A program made the position numbers and the translations under genes. 64,000 nucleotides of DNA. Source: Charina bottae. Its lineage: Eukaryota; Chordata; Lepidosauria; Squamata; Charinaidae. The stretch spans positions 21,626,001 through 21,690,000 of the forward strand of contig JALMGJ010000011.1 of NCBI GenBank assembly GCA_023362775.1, written 5' to 3'. Below, one piece after another: positions 33,633 to 45,441 of this stretch. Under the pieces are notes generated by a model. It did no database searches and was not told the DNA's origin. It was given only the letters and a program-made list of their open reading frames with translations. How positions within the stretch are numbered: the first letter of the stretch is position 1; every line of letters starts with the position of its first letter.

Positions 33633-33779
33633 TGCTACCAACCTAACACACTGACTTATAGCTTCAATGGAAATGACTTTAAACCTCTTCTTACTTTCCA
33701 TTCTTATTCAGCTTTTTTACCTTCTGGGAAAAAAACCCAAGATTGCTATTTTTCTCTCTAATAAAGCTTCTGTACCATT

Positions 33780-33993
33780 TTGTTGTAGTGGTTCAGGCAC
33801 CAGGCTAGAAACCGGGAGACCCTGAGTTCTAGTCCTGCCTTAGGCACAAAGCCAGCTGGGTGACCCTGGGCCAGTCTCCCTCTCTCAGCCCTAGGAAGGA
33901 GGCAATGGCAAACCATTTCCGAAAAACTATGCCAAGAAAACTGCAGGGACTTGCCCAGGTAGTCACCAGGAGTCAACACTGACTTGAAGGCGC

Positions 33994-34030
<37 letters not shown>
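33780..34030 (+). mobile_element. tRNA SINE (family B) with (CA)n tail
   Basis: Head TGTTGTAGTGGTTCAGGCAC, B-box-like GAGTTCTAGTCC, body GACCCTGGGCCAGTC... and GGCAATGGCAAACCATTTCC, 3' end GGAGTCAACACTGACTTGAA followed by a CA repeat at 33994-34029. Confidence 0.8.
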
Positions 34031-34031
<1 letters not shown>

Positions 34032-34344
34032 AAAGAGCTACAGAATATAATTTGGGGAAGTTATTTTTTTTTCTGGCATGCTGTTGAAATGAAGATGTTT
34101 CCCCTGCAGAAACCTGTCCCAATTCTTAAGAGTGCAGGCATCCTCCATGGGGAAAAAAAAAACATTTGTAAAAGCAGCTGTTCGTCTTCTAACATTAAAT
34201 GTTCAAACAACCTTCCTAAGAAACAACCTTCCTAACAAGAAGAGCAGTTTGGCAGTAGAATTAATTACCCAGAAAGATGCTGGACTTTCTTTCATTGGAT
34301 ATGATCAAGCAGAAGCTAGAAAGCCATCCCTCCAGGATGCAATA

Positions 34345-34415
34345 ATTCAGATTCCTGCACTGACCAAGGAGGTTGGATTGAATGTCCCTTCCAACTTTAC
34401 GATTCTGATTCTTTA
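34345..34415 (+). mobile_element. CR1 LINE 3' end fragment
   Basis: GGAGGTTGGATTGAATGTCC followed by CTTCCAACTTTACGATTCTG ATTCTT is the classic amniote CR1 3' terminus with its ATTCT-type repeat end. Confidence 0.7.
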
Positions 34416-34502
34416 TACAACTATTTACTCCAATAGGTTTTCCATTGTATCCAGAGAGCTGATTTGTCCAGAAACACCATCTCCCTAAAGTAGAGAACAT
34501 TC

Positions 34503-34690
34503 CTTTGTGGAGGAGCATGTGCTTTACATTCAGTAAGTTCCAGGTTCAATCCCCAGCATCTGCAGATAGCATTGGGACAACTATCTGCCTAAACCCCTGG
34601 AGAGCTGTTCTGTACCAGCGACCAGAGAATTTAGTGTTTCTGAGTTCATTGAACCAATGGTCTAACTCTGAAAAAGGCAGCTCCTACATT
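34503..34690 (+). mobile_element. tRNA-derived SINE, separate family
   Basis: TTCCAGGTTCAATCCCCAGC (B box) followed by CCCTGGAGAGC and CCAATGGTCTAACTCTGAAA, AAGGCAGCTCCTAC: a SINE type common in reptile DNA. The 150-codon open frame across it (34505-34957) is not considered a gene. Confidence 0.55.
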
Positions 34691-34699
34691 GCTCTCCTT

Positions 34700-35697
34700 C
34701 CGTTTCACCCTGTGCTTTCTTTTACAATTAAGCCAAGATCATTTTGGCAGGAAGTAGCTTTCTTACCCCTCCCTCTTCTACAAGACTCTCCTGGTGCACC
34801 TGGCATTTCTCGATTTCTCCTAGTAAGCTTCTCCCCCCTTCTGGAGAAGATGGCATCAGCAACAGAAAGCTTTCAAGCCCCCAAGGAATACGTTTTACCT
34901 GGCTCCTGTTGCAGTCACAATGGTATGTGTCTAGAAAGTGTGGCCTGCGTTAAGTGAGGGACATTTTGCTTATTTATCTGGAAGCCCAGGGTGTGGCCAG
35001 ACCCATCAATAGGATTGGCCTCTTCCTCAAGTGTGAGGCCTTCAAAGTCTTCCAGCCAACAGTCTTTCAAAATGAATTGTTAATCCTTCAGGGCAAAGAA
35101 ACCAGCCAAAGCCACATTCAGTACCCTGAGGGGAAGAAGAATGCAACAGGAAGGAGGAAAACCAATATGATTTCCTTCAAAAGATAGAGAAATTATCAAA
35201 GGGAAGCAGAGAAGCTACTGACCCCATGCAGGGAAGCAACTTGCTTTGTCTTGTTCTACTTCTATGGTGAATTATTGGCAGAATTCCAATGAAAATCATG
35301 ATGGTTGGGTAGCATTTTTAAAATAAAGTTGCTAATTATTTCTTAATAATATTTTAATCTTCTGCTTGAGGTAAATCTATTACAGTCAGGGTAACAACAT
35401 TTTCTGTTGTTCCGGAGTATGAAATTTGTCATGACACATACCATAAATTGTCAAATTGCATACAGTACATCTATTAATATGTGGCCTTTTGGCCAACCTG
35501 TACTCTGGTTATTCACTTTGGCTGCAACCTTACAATCCAGTGCTTGATTCTGTATCATCTTGCAATTCTATTAAAATGGTGCTGCTTCTTGATTTGGTAA
35601 TCAATAAAACTTTGAATAAAGAGTTTATTAGATGGCAGGCAAAATTGTAGAAAAGATATCCTCGCTTTGTTCATTCACACAACAGCAAACCTCTCAC
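34700..35697. other. Nothing recognised
   Basis: No repeat or exon recognised up to the candidate 36-nt exon. Confidence 0.4.
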
Positions 35698-35733
35698 CTG
35701 AATACAGCGGCTGCCGTGATGCCTGTGCATCTC
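35698..35733 (-). other. Candidate 36-nt noncoding exon of KCNJ14
   Basis: On the minus strand a near-consensus acceptor (ACTCTTTGTTCTTAG|GAGATG) and donor (TATTCAG|GTGAGAG) bound 36 nt. Spliced to the acceptor at 31595 it would create a short upstream ORF (ATG at 35731-35729, 16 codons, ending TAA in the next exon). Sequence signals alone support it. It could belong to another transcript or be chance. Confidence 0.35.
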
Positions 35734-36246
35734 CTAAGAACAAAGAGTTATGTCATGGTTATTTTACCCATTGATTGGGACCTATGGAACTAAGGTTGCA
35801 AATCAATAAAAATTTGTCTGGGAGAAATCCTGAGTACACTCAGAGAAAATGGCTTACTTGATCTTCCTAAAAAGCTCCTTTCTCTTTCTCAGGAAAGGAA
35901 CAGAAAGATTGGATGTTAAGGTAGGCTGGATCCAATTAAAAAAAAAATCTAAAGTGTACTCTTGTATTTCATTCGATATCCAGGCCTTGCTCTGCCCTCA
36001 TATACCTCTATTCTTCTTATCCCAATACTTCCCTATGATTGCATGACCTTTGCTTCTCATATTCTGACTATGTGTCCAAATGTCATCAGTTCCATCTTGT
36101 TCTCTGATTGTCTCCCCTGCACAGAACTGTTTCTCTGACCTCTTTAAGGCTGCCTTGCTATCTTTCCTTAACCCTCCCTTTTCTGTGAAGCATTTGAACA
36201 ACTCCTTAGAATTCAGCCCCTGCAATACAGGAACCCAACTTTACTT

Positions 36247-37082
36247 TTGTTGTTGTTGTTGTTCAGTCGTTCAGTCGTGTCCGACTGTTCGTGACCTCAT
36301 GGACCATAGCACACCAGGCCTTCCTGTCCTCCACTGTCTCTCGGAGTTTACTCAAATTCATGTTCATTACATCGGTGATGCTATCTAACCATCTCATCCT
36401 CTGCCGTCCCCTTCTCCTTTTGCCCTCAGTATTTCCCAGCATCAGGGTCTTTTCCAGTGAGTCCTCTCTTCGCATTAGGTGGCCAAAGTATTTGAGCTTC
36501 AGCTTCAGCATCTGTCCTTCCAATGAGCAGTCAGGGTTGATTTCCTTTAGGATTGACTGGTTTGACCTCCTTGCAGTCCAAGGGACTCTCAAGAGTCTTC
36601 TCCAGCACCACAGCTCGAAAGCATCAATTCTTCGGCGCTCAGCCTTCCTTATGGTCCAACTCTCACAGCCATACATTGCTACTGGAAAAACCATAGCTTT
36701 AACTATACGGACCTTTGTCGGCAAGGTGATGTCTCTGCTTTTTAATATGCTGTCTAGGTTTGCCATAGCTTTCCTTCCAAGGAGCAAGTGTCTTTTAATT
36801 TCATGGCTGCAGTCACCGTCTGCGGTGATCTTGGAGCCCAAGAAAATAAAATCTGTCACTGCTTCCATTTCTTCCCCTTCTATTTGCCAGGAAGTGATGG
36901 GACCAGATGCCATGATCTGGGTTTTTTTAATGTTGAGTTTCAAGCCAGCTTTTGCACTCTCCTCTTTCACCCTCATCAAGAGGCTCTTTAGTTCCTCTTC
37001 ACTTTCTGCCATTAGGGTGGTATCGTCTGCATATCTGAGGTTGTTGATATTTTTCCCGGCAATCTTAACTCCGGCAATCTAA
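36247..37082 (-). mobile_element. BovB (RTE) LINE, 5'-truncated, ORF2 C-terminal 249 codons open
   Basis: The minus-strand open frame 37012-36263 encodes the end of the BovB reverse transcriptase protein (VTDFIFLGSKITADGDCSHE, YGCESWTIRKAERRRIDAFE, KYFGHLMRREDSLEKTLMLG, ending VTNSRTRLND). The 3' end TCGGACACGACTGAACGACT and a (CAA)n tail are the BovB terminus. The upstream part with the YADD site is missing. BovB is known for horizontal transfer between squamates and ruminants. The 263-codon plus-strand frame over it is an antisense shadow. Confidence 0.92.
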
Positions 37083-37239
37083 TTTGTCCTTGAAGATACC
37101 ATGGCACAGGGAACTCCCCTTAGATGTCTCTGGGATCCCAGAAACAAGTTAATTTTGAATTTTTAAAAATGGCTGAAATGTTATGAGAAGGTCAGATCTC
37201 ACCAGGTATAAGTCTTGAGAGATTTGGTGATCTAATGAG

Positions 37240-37268
37240 ATTTGTGTGTGTGTGTGTGTGTGTGTGTA
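37240..37268 (+). repeat. (TG)n microsatellite
   Basis: About 13 TG units. Confidence 0.95.
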
Positions 37269-38246
37269 TCTATGCACCTCTATTTGGGTTGCATAAAACT
37301 GTTCGGAGCAAGGAAAGTCATACCAATATTCATTCTGAACACTGCAAGCCACTCCCTGTTCTGGAATATTTATTTCCTGAAAGTTACAAAGTCCCCCCAG
37401 ATAGTCAGATCAAAATCTCCCCAGACCAGAGATTCGGAACTATTGTCCTACAAAAACTGGATCTAAGTATGGATAACACAGAGTAGGTTAGCATAGACTA
37501 AAACTGTAGGTATTGAGAATAAAATCCCTACTTAACCATTCACACTCTTTGAACCTAGAGTATTCTTTTGCTGATTAAAAGGAGGTATACTGATTTGAGA
37601 TTCTGAGGAAGGCAGGATAAAAATCCCATACAGCTGAATGGATTTTCCCTCCATCCCTGATTCCATCTTCCTTAAGTTCCCTGAAAACAGCTTGTGGCTG
37701 CCTTATCAAGTGTCATGCACATTGATGGCATGAATGCATGTGTGATCATCAGGAAATCCCAGGATTGTAGGCTGGGGTGGGAAGTAAAATATGTATTGGG
37801 ACTAGACAGTGGCAAACCACTTCTGTATCATTGCCAAGAAGACATGGATGTGTCCAAACCAAGGGAATTTCTCTCTCTCTTTCTCAAATGAGTGATGCTT
37901 CCCTTTCTCCTTAGTATCAAATCCATTTGCTATAGAGACCACATGTAACTGCCTTAATGTATGTGATTGGGGGCGGGGGGAGTGTATAAACGTAAGAGAA
38001 AAGAAAATGCATTATCTCATCTTCAGGTAAGGTGTGAATTCTTTCTTCCACCCTGATGGGAATTTTTAAAAAGCAGTTTATAATTGTCAGGAGACCATCG
38101 TTTAATAATACTCTTCTGTTGATGAATTGTCAAGTAGTCTTGTTAGATTATTAACTAGCAATGTCCATATCAATACAGATGCAATCTATCTGTTTTCAAT
38201 ATGGATGTGACCTATCTCTTTTCAAATTGCTTAGGTAACATGCTTC
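37269..38246. other. Mostly unrecognised; possible SINE scrap at 37805-37860
   Basis: CAGTGGCAAACCACTTCTGT followed by TTGCCAAGAAGAC resembles SINE body seen at 44.3 kb. Nothing else is recognised. Confidence 0.35.
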
Positions 38247-38247
38247 T

Positions 38248-38295
38248 GGATGGATGGATGGATGGATGGATGGATGGATGGATGGATGGATGGAT

Positions 38296-38329
<34 letters not shown>

Positions 38330-38331
38330 TT
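38248..38331 (+). repeat. (GGAT)n plus (AGAC)n compound microsatellite
   Basis: About 12 GGAT units, a short GATAG break, then about 8 AGAC units. Confidence 0.95.
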
Positions 38332-38339
38332 TGCTTGTT

Positions 38340-39729
38340 AATACTGTGACTAAGTATACGTTTGTGTATCAAAAGTATCCTTCTGACTCCTGGACCACTT
38401 CCAGGAGTTTGAATGATGAAATGGCCCCTAAAGATGACCTTTACATGACTTAAGAAAAAGACTTCCAAGACCTCCATTATGTTATAACTTTCAGCTTATG
38501 CTTCCAGATGCAGCCAATACTGGGCTTAGTGCTTTAATAACTGGAACTTCACAACAAAGTCAGTATATAATCTCGGGCAAGATTTCTGTCCTGCCAACTC
38601 AACTTCTGTCTCTCTCACTCTTCTTCCCTCCCTTTCTCCCTTTGCTATTCACTGGCTGGATATACTCAAGCTCCTGATAGAAGTAAATAGATCTACACTC
38701 TGTGTATACACTGTGTATTTCTTGCAAAGTTGCAAAAAGATAGGATTTGGGAATGGGCGAAGAATATAGTGCTGAACTTTAATTGAAAAAGAAAAGGGAA
38801 ACACACATGCACCCAAGTTTCTAACCCTTAAGGCCATCATGGCCCTTTGGCCTGAGACACAAAGAACTGCTTGATTGGCAAGAAGGAAACAAATTGTGCC
38901 TTTCAGTCTTTTCAGTCTTCTCGGAGCCATTTGGAGTAGAACGGTATAGAAATGTCAGAAATAAATATATAAGCAAACTGCATTTGAGGAAACAATTGTA
39001 GAAAATATCTGGTATTGTAAGAGAAGAGAAAAATGGGATACTTCTCTGTCTTTCCCTGAACCAAAAAGACAAACTGATGTAAGATGTGATAAACCTATCC
39101 AGCAGGAATAGGAGAATAGGAATAGGTAATGATAGCTGGGAAAGACTAGCTGGAGACCAAGATATAGATATGGCCAGCTTATGGAGTCATATTTCACAGC
39201 AGGGCCAATTCAACCTTGAGAATATGTTATAATTAGCATAATTGGAGTTATTCGTGCCCCCATTATAGCACTGAAATAAAAAAACCCTATTTTTAAGAGC
39301 TGGTGGAACTTGAGTTAATGGCTGAAGATCTCAAATACACTGAAATGTTCTAATTTTATCAAAACAGCTATCAGCTAGAACACAGTTCTGTGTTAGTGTG
39401 CAGAAGAACTGGAGAAGACTGGAAATCAGGATGGATCAGAGAAGAGAGTTTGGGTAGGACTGAGGAGTATGGCCCACTCTCTTTCCATGATTTATTTGAA
39501 GTCAGAGAGGAATTACTTTTGCAGGAAGCCTACATTCTTGACGTTTGCATATAGTGCGCTGTTTTAGAGTTGAGCGGAATTGCAACACATGGCAATACTC
39601 CAGACACATTGTGAGTGAAACCACTGCAATCTTCTTTATCTATGAATACTGGGAGTTGCATTCCCAACACATTTGAAAGACACTAGGTTGGGTTTAACTA
39701 GCAGAGCAGCAGCTGAAAGTACTGCAGAC
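38340..39729. other. Nothing recognised
   Basis: No repeat, RNA gene or exon recognised. Confidence 0.5.
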
Positions 39730-39864
39730 CAGTGTTTCTCAACCTTAGCAACTTTAAGCTGTGTGGACTTCAACTCCCAGAATTCCCCAGCCGGCATTGC
39801 TGGCTGGGGAATCCTGGGAGTTGAAGTCCACACAGCTTAAAGTTGCCAAAGTTGAGAAACACTC
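39730..39864. mobile_element. hAT MITE (palindromic), copy at 39.7 kb
   Basis: Same family. Flanks CTGCAGAC (39722-39729) and CTGTAGAC (39865-39872). Confidence 0.87.
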
Positions 39865-40255
39865 CTGTAGACACAGCATCCCTCTCTTGTTTATGTGCTT
39901 TCAGGCATTCGAATAGTGTAAAAAAAGGAGTTTTTGAGTTCCTGTTATGAAAACTACACACAGAAATGGTACATGGATTTTAGGCAGGATGCCCCTTTGT
40001 CTGCATGCATGCATGTTTGGACAGGGCCTTAATCCTAACTGGAATGAGTTTTCCTAATTCAAATACTGTGTTTTGAAAATGTGAGCTGCAAAGTATTAAC
40101 CAAACCTCATCAACAACATAGCATTTCTTGACAATATTTAGGGTTTTCTTTTTCTATCCCCATCCAAGGTTGAAGAATATTTTCTAAGGGTCAAATTAGT
40201 CCTGTTCAGGTATTTGAGTTTAACTGAGGAGGATGAAAATGGAATGCATTTAGGC

Positions 40256-40390
40256 CAATGTTTCTCAACCTTGGCAACTTTAAGATGCGTGGACTTCAAC
40301 TCCCAGAATTCCCCAGCCAGCACTGCTGGCTGGGGAATTCTGAGAGTTGAAGTCCACGCATCTTAAAGTTCCTAAGGTTGAGAAACATCA
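40256..40390. mobile_element. hAT MITE (palindromic), copy at 40.3 kb
   Basis: Same family. TTTAGGC is duplicated on both sides (40249-40255 and 40391-40397). Confidence 0.87.
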
Positions 40391-40399
40391 TTTAGGCAC

Positions 40400-41421
40400 T
40401 TCCTCCAGGGTTTACCCAGATGGTCACATTCAGTTCAAATGTTATGGACTTAGAGTGAAGGTTGGAAACTTGTTTTTTGGAGTGAGGATCTGGAGAAGAT
40501 CACAAAGGTTAAGCTTAGGGGGTTTCTCCCCCATTGCTGCCCTATACAGCCTCTTGGAATTATTCCAGAATCATCTAGAATGAGGAACGGTGGCGTAGGT
40601 TGTAGCAGAACAGGGAAAGTGGAAGAATAGGTCCACATGTGCAAGGTTCCCCTGGATCCAAACCACTGAGTCTGCAGGAAATGGGTAGTGATACATCTGA
40701 TGAAGTCATTCACAGCTCAATAGAAGTGGCCTATAATACCCAACTGTCCCTGCCATTTTTCACACTCCAGGAAAAGGATTCCCCTGGGGCTTAAATCAAA
40801 TCACCTTGTCTTGCAGCCCCCCCCCTTTTTTTTTTTTTTTGGTCTGATATCTTTCTTTCTTCAGATTCCAGTTTCAGCCACTGCTGCCTTGGCTGAGATC
40901 AGAAGGACACGACCCCCCCCCCCTTCTGAGATTGGCCAACATTCAGAGCTCAGGGGTAGAATATTGTAAGGTCTACATTTTTTTGTTCATTGTTCACTCC
41001 CAAGGAGATAAAGAACAAAGGCACATCTGTCAGAAATCTGATTGAGTCCTGAACAGATGAGCATTTTGCCCCAGGTGTGCCTACGTGCAAGAGTGTGAGA
41101 AAAAAAAAAGACAAAGACAGCCTCTAATCACAGCCCCTCCATCTACAAATGGCAAGAAGTCTTCCCCAGATATGCTGAGCATTTGAGGCTGTCCAAGGTA
41201 AATTTGGATCATTAATATCTGTCAGATGAGAACTTAAAATTCTCTTTCGTCTAGTGTTTTTTTTTTTAAACAAGAATACTTTCCTGCAATACCAGGATCA
41301 AAACCCAAAGCTTTGGGTGCATAACCCTTTGGATCTCCCAAAGTAGCTTTCAGTTCCTTGAAAAACCTGGCAGATCATCTGGAAACTGAATTTGGGTTTT
41401 TAAAAAATTTTGTGGCAGCTA
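40400..41421. other. Nothing recognised except homopolymers
   Basis: C and T runs at 40818-40841, a C run at 40912-40923 and a T run near 41262. No element or exon recognised. Confidence 0.45.
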
Positions 41422-41650
41422 AGAGTCAGCTTGCTGTGGTGGTTAAGGACACCATGCTAGAAACCAGGAGTCCCACCTTAGGCACAAAGCCAGCTGGGTG
41501 ACTTTGAGCCAGTCTCTCTTTCTCAGCCCCAGGAAGAAGGCAATGGCAAACCACTTCCAAAAGCATTATCAAGAAAACTACAGGGACTTGTCCAGGCAGT
41601 TACCAGGAGTCAGGACTGACTTGATGGCACAAAATTATTATTATTAATAC
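41422..41650 (+). mobile_element. tRNA SINE (family B), diverged, (ATT)n tail
   Basis: Head TTGCTGTGGTGGTTAAGGAC, body AGGCACAAAGCCAGCTGGGT and AAGGCAATGGCAAACCACTT, 3' end GGAGTCAGGACTGACTTGAT followed by ATTATTATT. About 20 bp of the head is deleted relative to the copy at 33.8 kb. Confidence 0.75.
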
Positions 41651-41654
41651 CCAT

Positions 41655-43745
41655 AAACTCATAGCCAGATAATTGTATAAACTAAAGTTTGTAGTACTTT
41701 CAAAAGTGACGCATATAATGCAAAGCTAGCAAATGTCCACTTTTTGTAAGACATCCTGATTGCCTGCTTTCCTCTGGGCAACTCAAAGACAAAATGTTCT
41801 ACTGATGTGTTTCAAGAGCTCCAGTTATGAGATGGAGATTACACTTCAGCCAAAACAAGCTGAATCCAGATGACATATCTAGCTTTTCTTCCATGTCTAG
41901 CTTGTTTTCTGTGGAGTGAATGAAAATAGGGTAATAGTTCACTGCCTATCTAAACTTCGGTGGGTAGGTAGCACAACCAGATATTTCCCAGAACATTTGA
42001 ACCTTGATATGTTTTAACATTTTAGGACTTCCTTCTCCATGTCCAACATCCATGAGAAAGGGAGAGTCTTTCTAGATGAGGCTTTGATTGCAGACATGCA
42101 CTGAACTTTGTGGAACATCCAGACATCAGCATCTCTTGTTTGTGACTATCTTGGACTTACATATTTTTTTTTTGCTTTCTTGCTACCACAGAAATCCCAT
42201 TAAGAAGGGAAATCTGGACTAGTAGTGTCTTTTGGCTGGTAGCACTAAGCCCTCTCCATCTGGAAGAAAGAATCTTTGTGCCAAATAGTATAATGCATGC
42301 TGAATAACGCATGTATTATAGCCTAAAATGTTGTGCCACGGGTCTCTCCATTTTAATTGTGTTTCAATCACACAGCTGTATATATTTTCATTAAGACCCA
42401 GTAAGATTGAAGCATGTGCCATTGATTTCATGTACTTATAGTTGAATGGATCTTAATGAAAATGTACACAGCTATCTATCTATGAAATCACCTTGGAAGC
42501 ATATTGCAGTCTTTTTGATTTCATGGGATTTTAAGATACTTATGTTTAGCTGGATTTTGCTCTTTGTTTGTTAAATACATTATTATCTATATCAGTTATG
42601 GTTTGGGGGAGACCTGTATGGCAAATATAATTGTCTATATGTTTTCTCTTGTTAACTTTGGTCCTTTCTGAAGATCTGCTTTATTCAGGGTAAGAACTGC
42701 TGTGCTCAGAACCTGGGATTTGACATTAATTATGCCATACAGTAGTACAGAATAAACTACATCCTGAGGTTCATACTCCCTTTCCTTCCCCCTTCCCATT
42801 TTTGGCTTTCCGTGTGGCTGGTTTGCTTGTCTGATATTATGTCTCATTCTGTATTTGTTACTTTTTTACAGGGTCTATTTATTTTAATTTCAGAGGGGAT
42901 AATAGATAACACTGGGATAGACACTGCAGTCCTGCTGATTTTGCAGGAAAGGCTTTCATATCATCTACCCCTAGTGTTTTTTTCAGTGGAGTTTCCTGCT
43001 GGGAGTGACACTCAGTGAGAGGGGAAAGAAAGCCAAGGGAATCCATCAATCACTTTCATTAACTTGTCTTTCCTTAAAGCAGTGAGGTAGCACTATTTCT
43101 TGGTACCCTAACTGGGGCAAAATGGGGCTTGGCAAGGAGAGCAGCACAATTATGCTAGCACACTTTTTAGCTGGCTCACAGGGTGGATGAGAGCATTTCA
43201 ACATGACCGTCTGGCTCTGCCCTTTCCCTCTCTCCCTCTCCCTTCTCTCTGCATTTGGAAGTACACATCATTTTACAATTTTGCTTTAAGTACGGGGTTG
43301 AGTGCCTATAGCAAATCCTCCTCCAAATTAATACAGAGTAAGCTCACTTCCCTGTGCAGATAAACCCAGAGTTGATCTTTAAAGCCCTGTTTTAATCTGT
43401 CATTAATCCACAGAAGTTGAAAGCAAATCACAACCATGCTCTGTTGGAAGTTTTAAATTGCCTCTGGATACATTATTTAAGCTTAGGGAAACCACTCTTT
43501 TCAAGGTCAGAATGTGATAGAGCAGCCATCTCTCCTGAACTGGAGAAGATTCAGAATCCTACATACAATAATGGGTCAGGTTATGGGAATTGAATTAGTA
43601 TTCTTTCAGGAATATACAACCAGTATCCCCAGGGAAATAGATCCCCATTCAAACATTAGTCTAAGAACCTTGAGGACTACATAAAAATGCTTACAGAGCT
43701 TGTAGTGGTCTACATCTGATTTTAAAGACAACAGCACTCTATTTG
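41655..43745. other. Nothing recognised
   Basis: Two kilobases of AT-rich sequence without recognised element, RNA gene or exon. Confidence 0.5.
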
Positions 43746-43751
43746 GTAGTA

Positions 43752-44160
43752 CAGGTAGTCCTTGCTTAACAAACATTCGTTTAGTGAAGGTTCGGACTTA
43801 CAACAACGCTGAAAAAACCGACTTACGACCGGTCCTCACACTTACAACCATTGCAGCGTCCCCGCACTCATGTGATCACAATTTGGGCGCTTAGCAACTG
43901 GTTTGTATTTATGTCTGTTGCGGCATCCTGTGGTCATTTGATTGCCATTTTCGACCTTCCCAGCTAGCTTTTGGCAAGCAAAATCAATGGGGAACTGCAT
44001 GATTCACTTAACGACCATGTGGTTCACTTAACGCCCACAGCAATTTGCTTAACAACCACTGCAAAAAGGTCGTAAAATTGGGTCAGCATCGCTTAATGAC
44101 CGGTTCCCTTAGCAACCGAAATTCTGGTCCCAATTGTGGTCGTTAAACGAGGGCTACCTA
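43752..44160. mobile_element. Tigger-like MITE, copy 5
   Basis: Ends CAGGTAGTCCTTGCTTAACA and TCGTTAAACGAGGGCTACCTA flanked by TA. The interior has CATGTGATCACAATTTGGGC and AGCAAAATCAATGGGGAAC, nearly as in the 52.1-kb copy. Confidence 0.85.
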
Positions 44161-44162
44161 TA

Positions 44163-44392
44163 GCTCCTGCCGGTCCTTAGCTAGGCCTAGAAGCTAGGCA
44201 GAGTCAAGCCAGGTCAATACTTGGGTGGGATTCCTCCAAGAATATCAGGGCTATAGAATAGACTGGGTAGTCAAACAAACATCCCAGAACAAAGCAATGA
44301 CAAACTACTTCTGCCAAGAAAACTGCAAGGCTGTGGCCATGCCGTCCTCAGGAGTTGAGCCTGATTCAAAGGAATTAACTTATCATATTTAG
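44163..44392 (+). mobile_element. 5S-rRNA-derived SINE
   Basis: CAAGCCAGGTCAATACTTGG GTGGGATTCC matches the internal promoter (box C region) of 5S rRNA, and AGCTAGGCCTAGAAGCTAGG precedes it. The body GCAATGACAAACTACTTCTG and the 3' AGTTGAGCCTGATTCAAAGG follow. It abuts the Tigger-like MITE. It is not a 5S gene: the 5' and 3' stems are absent. Confidence 0.6.
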
Positions 44393-45111
44393 AGTCTCCA
44401 TCCTATATTGTAGCTTTAAGCTCATGTTGCCTGTCACCATTGGCTGAGATGCCTTACATTTACAGGGAAACTCAAGTGTGGTCAGAACATTTGTACCCTT
44501 CTCTCTAAAAGTAACATAAGTGCAAAAAACAGGCTTTTCCAAAATCTCACACCAGGAAATGTAACATGCAAATTGGACCTCAAACTTTGTAAAATAGGGA
44601 TTGAAAGGACAGAGATCAGAAAGGGTTTAACAGTAATTGGGAGCAGGTAGGCGTGTTCAGATAACCAAGGGACAATGGCTGATGCACATTTTTCTAATTG
44701 GGAGGCAGCAAATCTTCAGCGCATGATTTCCAGATTAACAGGTGAGGCTTCTAGACAGACTTGAATCCCAACATCTCTTTTCAGAAACAAATTGCTGCGT
44801 TTGAGAGATGGCCCTTGGGCAGATTAAAAACAAAACAAAACACCACAAGACAATAGGGTTTCCAGAAGCTGAAAGTGGTTGAGAAAAGGCAGAGCCCACA
44901 CATCTTTTTCTTTCTAGCCAGCATAATTTCATCCTATTTGTACAACCAACCTTCTGTCTGAATTGTGAAATGACTTCTTCTACATTTCTAAAATTATTCT
45001 GTGCCCTATGACACTGTTCTTGCTTTTTTCCTGGCATGCTCCCCTGCTCTTTTAGCTATTTTTCTTTGTCCTAACATACACCTGATTAAGAGTCTTACAA
45101 ATTTATTTACT

Positions 45112-45441
45112 CTTTTAGGCTGAGAGATAGGGACTGGCCCAAGGTCACCCAGCCAGCTTTCGTGCCTGAGGCGGGACTAGAACTCTCAGTCTCCTGGTTT
45201 GCCATTGGCTCCTTCCTAGGGCTGAGAGACAGGGACTGGCCCAAGGTCCCCCAGCCGGCTTTCATGCCTAAGGCGGGACTAGAACTCTCAGTCTCCTGGT
45301 TTGCCATTGGTTCCTTCCTAGGGCTGAGAGACAGGGACTGGCCCAAGGTCACCTAGCCGGCTTTCGTGCCTAAGGCGGGACTAGAACTCTCAGTCTCCTG
45401 GTTTCTAGCCCGGCGCCTTAACCACTAGACCAAACTAGCTC
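45112..45441 (-). mobile_element. tRNA SINE (family B) with internal ~102-bp repeats
   Basis: The minus-strand head is at 45400-45441 (TTTGGTCTAGTGGTTAAGGC). A unit starting TTTGCCATTGG... at 45198 and 45300 plus a partial third unit to the left repeat with 102-bp period and few changes, the same internal organisation as the copy at 30.2-30.6 kb. The tail is truncated at the left. Confidence 0.8.

Noticed and set aside
33383..33701. Glycine/tryptophan-rich frames over 33.4-33.7 kb
   Set aside because: They are translations of the C-rich minisatellite.
34505..34957. 150-codon open frame on the plus strand
   Set aside because: Its first half translates a tRNA-derived SINE and the rest shows no domain or conserved pattern.
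36291..37082. 263-codon plus-strand open frame
   Set aside because: It is exactly antisense to the BovB ORF2 frame, whose motifs are clear on the minus strand.
44163..44230. 5S rRNA gene
   Set aside because: Only the internal promoter region matches; the terminal stem and the rest of the 120-nt molecule are missing.
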